Source of the DNA: Holotrichia oblita
Lineage: Eukaryota > Arthropoda > Insecta > Coleoptera > Scarabaeidae
DNA: 64,000 nucleotides
NCBI GenBank assembly: GCA_023690525.1
Contig: CM043017.1
Location: 178,204,330 to 178,268,329 of the forward strand
Direction of reading: 5' to 3'
The notes beneath the pieces were generated by a model. The model saw only the letters and a program-made list of their open reading frames with translations. It was not told the origin of the DNA and made no database searches. The position numbers were made by a program, and so were the translations under genes. Shown here piece by piece: positions 14,851 through 26,583 of the stretch. The number at the start of each line of letters is the position of its first letter. The stretch's first letter is position 1.

Positions 14851-15560
14851 CAATATTAATGAAAAGCAAAGGACAGATTATCAAAAATTCAAAGTGGAAA
14901 CATTTACCCTGAAAGAACTTACAGCCATACGGGAGGATTTGAACCAAGTGGACTGGACGCTGGTTACATCCATATGTGAAGTAAATGATTGCTATAATAA
15001 ATTTAGCGAAATAATTATAGCAATGGAAAGACATATCAGAAAGAGGATGATAAATATGGCAACTGAACTTATTGAAAGCTTTTGATAATGTTGAACATAA
15101 AATCCTGGAAAGGATTGGATTTCGTGGGATTCCACTAAAATGGATTGAGTCATACCTCTCCAAAAGAAATCAGTGCGTAATGTTGTATGATGAATATGGC
15201 AAAGAATGTAATTCTGGTTGGGAAGAAGTTCGTGTTGGTGTACTCCAAGGATCTGTCCTGGGACCTCTGTTGTTCATTTTATATGATAATGAGCTTCCAG
15301 ACATTATGCATGACTTAACAGTCCTATATGCAGACGACACCTCAACAGTGGTGTGCGAACAGGACACTGAGGCTGCACTGCTTAGATTGCGATCGAACCT
15401 GGAAAAACTGGACATGTGGTTTGCTGAACGAAATTTAGAATTGAACATAGAAAAAAAATAAAGTAATGATGTTCTCTACTGAGGATAGTCATGACGTGAA
15501 CTACAAAATCATATTCCTTGCGAAATTAAAGCATTCAGCTAGCAATATACTATACCATAC
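14851..15560 (+). pseudogene. Internally deleted LINE ORF2 (endonuclease-RT linker joined to RT core)
   Basis: Two overlapping frames belong to one non-LTR retrotransposon polyprotein. 14894-15085 encodes a linker-type segment (ELTAIREDLNQVDW...FSEIIIAMERHIRKRM) of the kind found between the endonuclease and RT. 15072-15461 enters directly at RT motif A (KAFDNVEHKIL) and continues through motif B (GVLQGSVLGPLLFILY) and the catalytic YADD box. The RT fingers between linker and motif A are missing and the frame shifts at the join, so an internal deletion is seen directly. After the stop at about 15461 the next frame continues (KVMMFSTED), showing a second frameshift in an A-run. The fragment directly abuts the satellite. 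Clade is uncertain (Jockey/CR1-like wording). It is non-functional. Confidence 0.85.
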
Positions 15561-16185
15561 TATTCTTTAATAACTTGCATACCATGATAAAAGCGCTTGC
15601 AGGCACAACTAAGTCTGTCGTCTCCATTGTTGGAGTATAAATTTAGGTAGGTATTTTAGATTGATATATTAATTTACTATTCCTAACAAAATAAAGTGGC
15701 GATGCAGGGAACACAGCAAATAGAACGAAGATTTCGAATAAACCAAAGTTTTGCTCGTTGTATTTGTTATTGCGCGCTCGGCTTATTCTGTTCGATCGGA
15801 CAAAATGTTCAAATGTGGACCCACCTTAAGATGACGGTAATCTGGAATTTAATATATTTCACAAACTCCTACTTCTATAGCTACTGGTATAGCTATCGAT
15901 CATGCCACCACACAAAACACAAAGTAGTCACATTTAATGTAGGACTTTCTGGACATGCTAGTGGCTGTTTAGAAAAACTTAGAGGATCAAATTAAAAATG
16001 ATACATATGACTTTAGTATTCTGGGCGAAAATTGTAATTGCTCGTCTGTCTAGGAGTCACAAGAACGATACGCACCTATCCTGTCCTAAAGATAGCAAAC
16101 ATTTACAAGTGCAGTTCGGATATTATTTTCCCATATTTTCCTAAGACACACTTGGTATAACAATAGTAAAGAGCTTTAACATCCT
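15561..16185. other. Anonymous AT-rich interval
   Basis: A 99-codon open frame at 15696-15995 (+) has no recognisable domain and no compositional support. I see no repeat, RNA gene or transposon terminus. Confidence 0.5.
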
Positions 16186-17035
16186 TAGAGAAACAAAATG
16201 TTTAGTTTTGGGCTGAAAATCACTCGTTTACGTTTATCGTCAATGGCTCATCGAAAGTGAATCCCAAGAAGGTGTTCTTTGAGTTTAGCGAATACATAGA
16301 AGTCAAATCTGCCAAATCTGTAAAATAATGCATTATGAATTGCGGCCATTGATTGAAACACAGCTTCTGTGAGCAGTGGAATTGTCCTTATAAAAGAGCA
16401 CACCACCTCTCCTAGTTTTCTCCTCCTTTTTACTCTGATGGAATCACACAGCCCAGCTTCAAAACTAGTCCCTCAATATCTTCGTCTTTATTGCTAACTA
16501 TTGAAAAAAAAAATCGAAATGAGTAGACAGAACACTCTATCAACAAGGGTGAGTGTTGAAAGGTTCAACAATCGTTGTAGAACTCCCAGATCATATTCTG
16601 CGTCCACAGTTTGACCTTCTGGAATGAATTCACTGTGAACAATTCAGCATTATCTTGATTGTGCTCTTTTGAAAACGCAATTTTTCTCTTTCGACTCTTC
16701 TGGTGACTTCCATGTCGCATTCTGACGTTTTGTATTTGTCTCCTATTGAAAACACTATGTTTCATAACCAGTTACAATAGCTGACATGCTTGTTGGATTC
16801 CTTCTGGGGACATATTTAATCGGTCTTTGTGATCCTGAACTATCCAATCCTTTTGGTTATCTGTCAGAGTGTGTGGCACGAACTGCGTACAAACCTTTTG
16901 CTTGTCCAAATCTTCGGTCATGCTAATATTGTTGGAATCGCCTTACAAACCAGTGTAACCAGTTGGAGGAACGCTGATGAGACCGAAAAGGTAGAAACCA
17001 CCTGGTCTGTGTCTAATGCTTGATCTTTTTCTTTG
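16186..17035 (-). pseudogene. Decayed mariner transposase fragment
   Basis: Read on the minus strand, broken frames match the mariner fragment at 24.5-25.1 kb on the opposite strand. One piece reads DKQKVCTQFVPHTLTDNQKDW, followed by a region corresponding to the fragment that contains ETWCFQYEPK in the other copy, then a C-terminal piece with FAKLKEHLLG, the usual mariner LFPKLKEHLKG block before the last catalytic residue. Frameshifts and stops occur throughout. I see no clear terminal inverted repeats. This is an old, inactive copy from the same family as the 24.5-kb copy. Confidence 0.72.
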
Positions 17036-19080
17036 CACTCGTTTGCAGGGTGCGTAGTTTAATATTTCCAATCAATTCAATTTTAATATAAACGTTTAAA
17101 CACTTCATAAACGGTTAGAAATAATGTATTCACTTTTTTTATGAATTAAGGCTTACGTATACGAACAATTCACTTGCAATTACTACAAACTGCGTCCAAT
17201 TACATAATACATTTTGATGGTATCTTCCCATGTTATTTATTAATCCCAAAAGCACTATACATTCAATCATTATGCGGTAATGAGCCATATCCAGCCATAA
17301 CCAAGCCAATCAAGTACCTCATTTATATTATTTGCGTATGAGAATTATTTGAATAGCGTAGCTTAAAAAGAAATTGCCTCAATTATACCATACCGTCATT
17401 TATATTAATTAACGCAATATGTATTCTACCTTAAGTTGAAGTTTCATTCTAATTAAAATAAATTACTGTTACATTTTTGTTTTATTTCGTAAAAAAAGAC
17501 TAAGTATATACTTGCTACATCACAAATATAACATTACTCTGACTTCTCCGATAATGGATTACGAACACAAGTTATTACTTTCGCAATATTCCCGATTACC
17601 AAACGACGTAAGCCATCCGCTAATCTATCATCGCGATTTCGAATATGTAGAGCAGATTTCGATCGTTCGCGCGCCGGCCGTGTAAATCCGTATCATTTAT
17701 AATCGGAAGCATTTCGAACGCAAACATCGCGAAGTACCAAACGGCGAAAATGATAAATTATCGACGACGCACGTACGATGAAAATCGAAAAGTTGAACTG
17801 TTCCAATTGTATCGCCCCAATCGCTCAATCCGTCAAATTTTCCCCGGCCGTGATCAATCACCCGTGCGAAATCTTAATATATACGATTCGCATCCGACCG
17901 GAAGGAAATGAGCAGCCGTGTGCAATTCGTACAGACCGTTACATATTTATGAGAAGAGACGGGTAGAAAATTCTACTAAAAACAGAAAGGAACTTATATA
18001 TATGGTACAACTTCAGTTTTCGAAATATAATATATTTTCAAACCTGTACTTTTCGTCGGTCGTTCGTTCTGTGCTGCCATCATGTGTATGATGATGGAAA
18101 CTAATTCTGAAGAGCAGACGCCAACTTTTTAGTGCATTGAGTAGTAAGTGTAGAGAAAAGAAATAAGAGTTTTAATTTTTATTACAGAATACAAAACACG
18201 ATGATCGCGCACCAGTAGTATCTGCAAGAACTAATGCAATTTTCGCGAATATTATCTCGATTTCGTGAGTAAGCCTTTATTTTAATTTTTACTAATTTCA
18301 ATCAGAAATGGAATATATTTACTTGCTGCAGTTCTGCTGGGTGCCAGGATTCGTTGTGAAGATAAAAATCACCATTTTCGACATTTATTGTCAAAACTAC
18401 AAGAAAAAATTGAACAAGCACGTTGAAGATGCATTTTCTGGAATTGCTTGAGAAGTTTGGAACGTAATCAATATCTCAGGATCGGGAATATTTAATTATT
18501 AGAAAAAGAAGAAACAAAAAGTGGATTATAGGATATTATAAAAACAGTATGACTTTGTAAAAACAACAGTTTACGATTTTCGGATTAAGCAAAAGCAAAA
18601 CAAAAGCACGAAGCCGCATTAGTCCTTAGTCTAGAATAGAAAGAATTTTAAACGCGATTTCTTTCGGCATATTAACAATGAATTATTTGAGAATTTACTA
18701 AAGATCAAGAAACTAAATTCTTTTGTAATAAGTTGAAAAAGTTGTAGGCTATGTTGATTTGGTGGTTCACTTCACTACAGGACGTTTCCCATCGCCATTT
18801 TTCTATCCTACATAATTTTATAACTATGTTACCTGTTTTTTAACGATCAACCAATGTTTTGAAAGTTATTACGATGACGTATTGATGTGTTGATATTTTA
18901 TCAGTATTGGTATAAGGTTCAAGTCTAGTTAATATAGTGGAACTTGAAAATGGTGAAACATTTGGCCACTATTGTTTTGACAATCTTCCCATTTAGTAAG
19001 CTATAAAATATTGGTATATTATTTAGTTTAACAACTTGTCCAATATTGCAAAATTTGGCATTGCATAATATTGGGGCAAT
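17036..19080. other. Anonymous interval with a CpG-dense patch
   Basis: No transposon protein, tRNA or repeat was recognised. 17600-17780 is unusually rich in CG dinucleotides compared with its AT-rich surroundings and leads into a 62-codon frame (17778-17966, +) without a known domain. It could be a conserved non-coding or promoter-like patch, or an unrecognised exon. The sequence alone does not decide. Confidence 0.4.
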
Positions 19081-19186
19081 GTTGATATAATAATATTAAA
19101 AGTTGTCGGAGTAGACTCTGTGTGAGTTCATATTATAAAGGTAGTATGCAATAAAAGGTCCAAAATTCTCACAAATATGTATTTAA

Positions 19187-19226
19187 CTAGCGACCGGTTT
19201 CGTGGTTCACCACATCATCAGGCCAA
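19187..19226 (-). ncRNA. Hammerhead ribozyme core in left PLE repeat
   Basis: This is the reverse complement of the right-hand motif. On the minus strand it has CTGATGA (complement of 19215-19221), a stem II of GTGG/CCAC with a 4-nt loop, GAAA, a 3-bp helix III ACC/GGT with no loop, then C as the cleavage nucleotide, and helix I strands TTGGC/GCTAG. All catalytic-core bases are present. Confidence 0.75.
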
Positions 19227-19523
19227 CACTAAAAAGCCCCCATAACAATAAGATCATTAAACAAAAATAAATAACAACAAGACAATAGATAATTGGTACA
19301 AAAAAAATTATTAAATTAAAAAAAAATTTTTTTTTCTGAAGTCGAGAACTTAAGAACCATCAAGATTCATAGACTTAATCGTAAAATAAGATCTCTCAAT
19401 TCCAAATATTCAAATACACACGGTCAACTTGTTATCCCTACTACCAATGTAAACAATAATCATTTTTACCCTCCTACTAAAAACTTTTCTAATACTTCCT
19501 TTACTGTTGAAGAACTTAATGTC

Positions 19524-21399
19524 TTGAATTCAGGTCTAAATTTTAATATATCTACTAACCGTAATCAGTATGATAAAGATTTGGAAATTCTAGCTGTTAC
19601 AGCTGAAACATTAGTTCAAAATTCTGTAATAGAATCTAAAGAAGCAGTTAGGAATGACCTAAAACATTTATTTAAGTCTGAAATAAAGAAGTTAAATACT
19701 ACTAAAAATAATAAACAATTTGCTCTTGGCCATTTTAACAATAAAATCATTTCTAACATTAAGTCTAAAGTTAGAGAGAATAGTTTGGTCATCACCAAAG
19801 CTGATAAGGGTAACTGCACAGTTATTTTGGATCGTTCGGATTATAATACTAAAATCTTAGCTTTTATTACAGAAAACCACGCACAAAAAATAAAAATTTC
19901 CATAAACAGTTTCATTAATAGAGTAAAAAGAACTCTTACCAATTGTTCCCTATTGATTGACGAACATACCAAGAAATATCTTTCTCCTGATTTTACTTTA
20001 TGCCCGAGACTTTATGAGCTCTTAAAAATCCATAAGTCTCGTGACTTTCAGTTGATGCCACTTAGACCTGTTGTTGCGTTTACTAATTCACCTACATATA
20101 ATCTTTGCATATGGATCAACAGTAAACTTATAGATCTCTACCAAGATAAATTTGTTTTTACGGTTAAGAACAGTTTACAATTTGCTAATAAAATTAAAGA
20201 CATAAATATTGCCACTACTGATTACCTTATATCTTTAGATGTCAAAAATCTATTTAGTAATATACCTGCATCAGATCTTATCGAGTTAATACGGGATAGA
20301 TTGGCTTCTACTTCACATAGCCCTCAATATATTACCGAATTTCTTGAGTTATTAAAAATCTGTATCGATCAGAACTTTTTTCAATTTAATAATGAAATTT
20401 ATAGTGTGCCTATAGGCCTCCCTATGGGTTCACCTTTATCACCAGTTCATGCAGATATCTTCATGGATAATTTGGAGAGAAATTATATAACTGATAATAA
20501 TTGTTTTAAGTCACATTAAATTTTATTCTAGATATGTGGACGACATCAATTGAATCCTTTTCTAGATTTGGTCAATTCTATTCATACTTCGATAGCGTTC
20601 TCTTTGGATGTTCAGTCACAGTCCTGTATTAACTACCTCGACTTAACGGTATATAGATTAAACAACCGTATTAATTTCGAAATTTTTAGAAAACCTACTC
20701 ATCAGGTAAATCCATCGACAATTTATCTAATCATCCTATAACACAGAAGCTATCTTCTTTTTACTGCTATTTACATAGATTGTGTAATATGCCTTTATCT
20801 AAACCATCGTTTAATAAGGAGGTATCCACTATTAAATTAATTGCTACTAGAAACGGCTACTCTCCTAACATTGTCGATAAACTGTTGTCTAATATTTACA
20901 AGAAAAAAAACCAAGTAGATGTATACCTTGATCCACGTCTTTTGCCAGAACAAACTTTGGCTCCGGACCAGAACAAATTTTACGTCTCTATTCCATACAT
21001 AGGTAAATTTTCTTATCGCATAGCCAATATTTTCAATAGATTTTATAACGTATCATTCAAAACTTTACATCCACTTAAAAATTATTTCGTCAATAACAAA
21101 GATCAGGTAAATTGTATGAAAAATTTGAGATACGTTTAAAAGAACACCGACGCTGCCTTCTACCTGATTCATCGGGTTTTTCTCACTTTGCTAAACACAT
21201 TATAGATTTTGACCATAACTTTGAACCGGGTTTGAATTTTAAAATATTACATTACTGTAGTAGGGGTCCTTTTCTCAATAATTTGGAGAGTCTAGAGATT
21301 TTACGACATCAAATTATAGATGGTGCCAAATCGATTAATTCTCAGATTACTTTTGAATCGCCACCAACTTTACAAGTTTTGTTTGACGGGATGCCTTGA
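19524..21399 (+). pseudogene. Penelope-type reverse transcriptase / GIY-YIG protein, frameshifted
   Basis: 19524-20519 encodes the N-terminal and central RT with the PLE hallmarks ITKADKGNCTVILDRSDY, RPVV, DVKNLFSNIP and GLPMGSPLSP. The catalytic motif C (SRYVDDIN) lies at about 20527-20550 in another frame. 20550-20741 continues the thumb (INYLDLTVYR, FRKPTH). 20780-21139 covers the region after the RT. 21112-21399 has RLKEHRRCL, then HIIDFDHNF and LNNLESLEIL, matching the C-terminal GIY-YIG endonuclease. The GIY-YIG motif itself falls near the 21.1-kb frame change and is not intact. At least three frameshifts separate the pieces. PLE proteins copy RNA and nick target DNA in the nucleus. This copy encodes no full protein. 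Confidence 0.9.
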
Positions 21400-21833
21400 G
21401 TCTATTTATTTTATTTTATCTTAAATTATTGTTTAATACTTCATCTTTAACGTATAGATGTCACCTTCACTTTTTTAAAGTTAATATAATATGTATTTAA
21501 TATATGATGTTAATTGTCAAGAGCCTTACATTCTAATCTTTTTAAACATTTGGACAACTCTTAATTATAATAGTGAGTACAATTTCAATTTTGAATAATT
21601 TTCCATTACTTTTTATTGAATTTGGTCATTTTTTATCTTATATTTTCTAGCCATACTGCTAGCATTACACATATATTAATCTTCACTAACAGGATTTTAC
21701 CGCAATTGTCGTATTTTGTAAATTATTATTATTTTTTTTTTAATAAATAATTTTTTTTTGTACCAATTATCTATTGTCTTGTTGTTGATTAATTTTTGTT
21801 TAATTGTCTTATTGTTATGGGGGCTTTTTAGTG

Positions 21834-21873
21834 TTGGCCTGATGATGTGGTGAACCACGAAACCGGTCGCTAG
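21834..21873 (+). ncRNA. Hammerhead ribozyme core in right PLE repeat
   Basis: Helix I 5' strand TTGGC (21834-21838), conserved CTGATGA box (21839-21845), stem II GTGG-TGAA-CCAC (21847-21858), GAAA box (21859-21862), minimal helix III ACC/GGT (21862-21867), cleavage nucleotide C at 21868, and helix I 3' strand GCTAG (21869-21873). Hammerheads with very short helix III are known in Penelope-like elements, where they may act as dimers. Self-cleavage of this copy is inferred from the intact core. Confidence 0.8.
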
Positions 21874-21924
21874 TTAAATACATATTTGTGAGAATTTTGG
21901 ACCTTTTATTGCATACTACCTTAA

Positions 21925-24480
21925 TAATATTAAAGTCGGTTACACATAATACAAAAAATATTGTCTCTAAATTGGTAAAATAAATTTAATATTGCCCCAT
22001 TATACTTATTTGTGCCCAATATTGTTCTCCCTGGGACAATTTTAAACGATTGTAGTCAATAACGTGTCAAATTATTGGTAGGGTACTGAAATGTTGCGTT
22101 TGGAGAATACCATGGTTTGCAAATAAATATGTACAGGAAACCAGCTTTCATGTTAGACCAAGAAAGATGATCTACTACTTATGTAGTTGAAATAGCAAAT
22201 CTTTTTTATGACTTAACTCCAACAGAATTGTCTACAGATAGAGAGGCAAATAAAATCATTCATGGTTTTAGTCAAGAAGCAAAAATTACTGGACTTCACT
22301 CGGCAACTTTCTTTCCAATCTTCAAATTGTCCAAAACGGCAAAAAACAGGCAGGATTTATTATATTGTGTAAAAGGATGAAAACGCGACAGTCATATGTG
22401 CAGCTCTGCCAAAAGAAGGGCGCTATGGATCCATCTACTCGCTCTCAAAAAATGGATAGAGTAATGAAGAGCTCTCCTATGAATGGACTCAACACTTTAA
22501 GATATTTTTGAGACCAATAAAAGATGCTTTCACTAATGGACAAACATAATACTAGAATGATGTGCAGTCTTGAAAACTGCAGGAATTTTGCCTTCCAACG
22601 GTGATAACTTTAATCTACTTTAGACATCAGATTTTGAACAAAGTTCTATTGAAGTAGCTGGAGAAAAAGGTGAAACAAACAAAGGACTAGCAAGACTAAC
22701 AACAAAAAGCTGTAGAATAGAATTTCAAACTGATGAAAACAAACATCAAAGTCACAAAGTTTTTAAATATTGATTAGCACTCAAGTGAAGGTGAAACTTC
22801 AGAAGCCAGACAGAAGAAGTGAAGAGGAGAAGAAAACGCAATAAAATAAAATAAGGAATAGGAAAGTTGTGGTTCCAAATACAAGATTAAAAAAATAATA
22901 ATAAAAGACAAAGACAGATAAGACAAGATAGAAGAAAAACACGAAGCAATAGATAAGAATACTTTGTGTAATGATAATGAAGATGAAAACGAAGAGCTGA
23001 ATTCGAAAGAGAATTGTACAGTAACCATTACGATATGTGGCAAAAAATGTTTAGTACAAAACAGAGAAAAACTGTATTGTCGACAAAATAGTGCTTTATA
23101 AAGCTCGTTATTGAAGATACTATTGTTGACAAGAAACAAATTTATTATTGTTGTAAGTTTTCATTGTACTACTGAAGTTAGTTAATAATTTCCATAATAT
23201 TTATTTACCGCAAATTCCGTGTTTTTCCTTCTGCTTTCTATCTTACAAAATTGCACGATTCGATGATTTAGAAAACGTTTTGTTTTCTTTGGCTTCGTCA
23301 CAGCGTTCGTCTGGAGATTTATTATGTTTGTGCTATATAAGCAGAAACCCAGTTCTTATGCATTGTTTGCTACAACTACTGAGTTCACCTTCCGCTCGCT
23401 TCCACTCCCCCATATCCGCATCCTCACGTCTCCGTTTCCCATCCGGGCATCCAGACTTTACTGCCTCTTCTCGTCTTATATTTTAGTTTTGCGAGTGAGC
23501 AGAACCGGAGCAACAACGGCGTAAAGAGGGTCGTTTCCACGGAACGGACAAGCGAGACGTGCTATTAGGGAACGATTTATTTGGTAGAATAGTTGTGCGG
23601 ATCCGCCGGAGTTAACCGGAGTTTTGACGGTCCGGGGAGTTTAGAATCCCGGGCTCCTGGATTTTTAAGTTCAGGACTTAAAGTTGTATGTGTTGCGGAC
23701 TTTGAAGGTCCGGTCGTACGGAATCGATGAGATTAAACTGTGACAAAACGAGCGAAAAATAGCCGACGATGTCGATTCCCGCGTGACTCTGCTCTATACG
23801 AAGTTTAGTTCATGTCGATATCTTTTTCTTCTCTCATACCTATCTAGACCGGATGTTACACGCCAGAAGTGGAAACTTCCACTTCTTTTTATCTTATTGG
23901 TCAATTTGAATAAAAGTTTAATAAAGTATGGGCGACCCTTTTATCTACACTTTTTATATTTCTTTTAATACTTTTTAGTAACTGCGAAATGAATAAAGAA
24001 ATTAAGCGTGGAAATCAGATTTTCAGATATAAGAACTAAAATGGAAATAAATTAATTTACGATAAGTTTTATAGGCGATAACTGTCCACTGATTGTGAGT
24101 CACAACGCTGATAACTTACACTAACCAGCGACATAAATTGTGGTAATAATTTTTAACGATAGAGATAGGGAGATAAAAAGAAATATAATCGTTTAGAAAC
24201 ACAAGGAACAAACTTAAATAAAAAATGTTTGTTTTATGATTAATGAAATTCTTTAAGAAGATGATGAGGACGAATAGGTTTGTTAATAAGTTGGAACACT
24301 ACTTCATTTATCTACTTCTATCTGAAAATATTTTTAAAGTAGGTTTCCCAGTCGTGGAGCTCCTGAAAAAACGTCGTCTATTGATTTATGAAAATTAATT
24401 AGTTAGACCAATATTTATGTATATCTTGTATACAATCTGTTTCAAATGCGATGAGACTGGTTCTATCAAACGTACGAAAT
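21925..24480. other. Mostly anonymous interval; CpG-rich, TATA-containing patch at 23.3-23.8 kb
   Basis: 22170-22760 has broken frames of an unrecognised protein relic. 22820-23060 is purine-rich low complexity. 23325-23800 is notably GC/CpG-rich for the window and contains CTATATAAG (about 23331), which could be a TATA box of a host promoter or an old element. No ORF there carries a recognisable domain. No gene is claimed. Confidence 0.35.
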
Positions 24481-25105
24481 GCTAAAAAAGATTCACGGCG
24501 ATGACCTTGTGACGACGATTACCGAGCAGTGACGCCAAAAACCACTACCAATGAAGAAACCATCAAAAAAGTCAAAGAAATTCATCGAAGCCACCGCTGT
24601 GTGTTTGCAAGACTCATCAAAGAGGAAACTGGGATACCGAAAAGCACAGTCTATCGAAATTTGATCGAAGATTTGAGCAAACAGAAGGTCTGTTTGCGCT
24701 TCCTGCCACACACTCTGAGAGACGACCAAAAAGATTGGAGAGTTCTGCATTGGAAAGACATGTTAAAAATGTCCCAAAGGAATCCGACAAGATGTCAGCC
24801 ATTGTAACTGATGATGAAACGTGGTGTTTTCAATACGAGCCAAAAATAAAACAACAGAATACGGCGTGGAAGTCACCAGAAGAGCCAAAAGCGAAAAAAT
24901 TACACTTTCAGAAGGGTAAAATCAAGACAATCCTGACCGTTCTCTTCGATTCAAACGGTGAATTTACGGTGAATTTGTCCCAGATGGTGAGACGGTGAAC
25001 GCAGAATATAATCTGGGAGTTCTATTACGATTCGTTTTTGTTACACGACAATGCACCATCGCAAAAAGTCATCATGATACGTGAATTCCTGACCAATTCC
25101 TGCCC
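24480..25105 (+). pseudogene. Mariner transposase fragment
   Basis: 24529-24807 gives an N-terminal helix-turn-helix region (VKEIHRSHRCVFARLIKEE, GIPKSTVYRNLIEDL). 24735-24998 continues in another frame with DETWCFQYEPKIKQQNTAW, the first catalytic Asp region of mariner, and GKIKTILTVLFDSNGEF. After a further shift, LLHDNAPSQK at about 25040-25075 contains the second catalytic Asp. The region with the third Asp is lost where LINE sequence begins. It is inactive. It is the same family as the minus-strand copy at 16.2-17.0 kb. Confidence 0.85.
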
Positions 25106-25109
25106 TCCC

Positions 25110-25990
25110 CAATCGTACAAGCTGTAAACTCCAAAGACCACAGCAAACAACTGACGGAAAACATTGCCAAATGGTCCAAAGGCTTTTACGTAAAACATAG
25201 ATCCAGCGAGATATGGGTCTACTTCATTCCAAGAGAAGATGGAGAGAAATACATCCAAGAACTGACAGGAAAGTGTGATTTCCACACTTTCACTAACAGA
25301 GGAGAAAAGTCCAGAGCTTTCATAGCCAGAGGGTTTGCCTCAGACGAAGACCCAGCTGAATTCCCTACACACAGTAATTCTCAACGTCAAAATAAGCTGG
25401 GAGTGGTATCGCCCCAAAAGAACGGGAACACAGTGCTGCCGTTGCCAGAAATGGTGCCACATAGCAGCAAATTGCCATTCCATCCAATACAAGTGCGTAA
25501 AATGCGCCCAAGACCACCCCACGTACACCTGCGAGAAACCAAAAACCGTCCCGTCAAAATGCGCTAATTGGGAGGCAGCCATCCGGCGAGCAGCGCGTTT
25601 TGTCAGTTGTACAAGAACTACGCAGCAGCCATTGAATCTAGGAAGAAAAGACCTGGAACAACCGGAAGAACAGCAGCTCCATTGCGAGCAGAAACTCAAA
25701 TATCCCCCTCTCCTCCTCCCGACCCAATAAACGCCAATCAATCATCACCCAAACCATAACTATCCAACGAGTTCACCGCCGTTTGAGACGACCTGATATC
25801 AACTCTGGAGATGTTCACAAAAATCAATATCAGAATGATATGCCAGCAACTAAAAATATTCTTCGCCAAAATCAACGCATCAAACAACCCATTTTACCAC
25901 CTGGAATCTGTAGCAGCCTACGAAGAAGCAATGATAGAAGCAAAACGCCATAGTACACTCCAAACCAACCAAAACCCAGAGCTGTAGACT
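25110..25990 (+). pseudogene. LINE ORF1 (gag-like, CCHC zinc knuckles), frameshifted
   Basis: An open stretch at about 25115-25365 contains KSRAFIARGFASDEDPAE, the conserved block upstream of the knuckles in Jockey-type ORF1. 25335-25730 then gives CCRCQKWCHIAANCH and CVKCAQDHPTYTC, two zinc knuckles. A third (CAN..G.SHPASSAFC) is split by a frameshift near 25568. A proline-rich tail follows, then a weaker C-terminal part to about 25990. Such ORF1 proteins bind the element RNA. No ORF2 of this element follows; mariner sequence begins at about 26.55 kb. Confidence 0.8.
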
Positions 25991-26078
25991 ACCTACACCA
26001 AAGAATTTCCATTGCCCGGCTCCTCGGCATCAACCGGAACTAAAAAGAAAATCCACGACAACCAACCACGCACACTCA

Positions 26079-26423
26079 GTGCAGCTGACGAACATAAGCA
26101 GAATAATACCTAGGACAATCAATGAAGCCACAAATGACTGGGACAAATACGAACCATACGAATACCAGATCGTTCCACGCCGCGATAAAATGCTACACTT
26201 GAACGATCCCCTTCCTGAGATGTATAGCAAACTGAGAGTATTGAACATCAGATACATCAACAGACCCACCGCCCACATTGCTTACAAAAATAACTCGGAC
26301 CAAATCGCTGAGTTACTATACTACCTGCGCTGCAAGCCCAAGAGGCAAGGAACCCTCTCCCCTCCCTCCCTCTCCCCAGTGAATATTTCATCAAGCCGGC
26401 ATGCTGCAAGAGATAGCAGATAG
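26079..26423 (+). pseudogene. Unrecognised ORF, possibly the tail of the LINE fragment
   Basis: A 114-codon open frame with no recognised domain. It is acidic and basic mixed and ends in a Ser/Pro-rich low-complexity stretch (about 26350-26385). It lies between a LINE gag relic and a mariner relic, so it is more likely TE-derived than a host gene. No function is suggested. Confidence 0.3.
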
Positions 26424-26510
26424 ACTACAATCAACCCATCCCAATCGAAGCCATAGAATATGACAGTCTCCATCGTGTTGTGTAGTGACGTGAAGTGAAT
26501 TGTCCACCCA

Positions 26511-26583
26511 CATCCACCACCTGGATATGACCACGTGGGTCATATCATCCTCCCCTCCCTACATCCACCACCTGGATATGACC
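26511..26583. repeat. 22-bp direct repeat with internal dyad
   Basis: A 22-bp sequence ending in CTGGATATGACC occurs at 26511-26532 and 26562-26583. Between them, ATATGACC and GGTCATAT form an inverted repeat around CACGTG. Origin unknown. Confidence 0.7.

Larger units (their letters stand above)
19138..21922 (+). mobile_element. Penelope-like retroelement with inverted terminal repeats
   Basis: A 2.8-kb unit bounded by inverted repeats of about 190 bp (19138-19330 and 21730-21922) encloses RT and GIY-YIG-like coding sequence, the organisation of Penelope-like elements (PLEs). Each repeat contains a hammerhead ribozyme core. Just outside the repeats, TAATAATATTAAA occurs on the left (near 19089) and on the right (near 21923), followed on both sides by G...TCGG. 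This is a possible imperfect target-site duplication, which would put the left boundary near 19111. The ORF is frameshifted at several points, so the copy is probably not autonomous. Confidence 0.9.

Noticed and set aside
22774..23139. 121-residue Phe/Ser-rich minus-strand ORF
   Set aside because: It is the complement of a purine-rich low-complexity tract with no domain signature.
23331..23345. Host promoter with TATA box
   Set aside because: CTATATAAG is common by chance in AT-rich DNA and no downstream gene could be identified.
25340..25741. 133-residue minus-strand ORF
   Set aside because: It lies opposite the LINE zinc-knuckle ORF, which has clear CCHC motifs. The minus frame is a shadow.
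26030..26278. Possible membrane protein on the minus strand
   Set aside because: A hydrophobic appearance only, opposite another open frame in a TE graveyard. No start context or family support.
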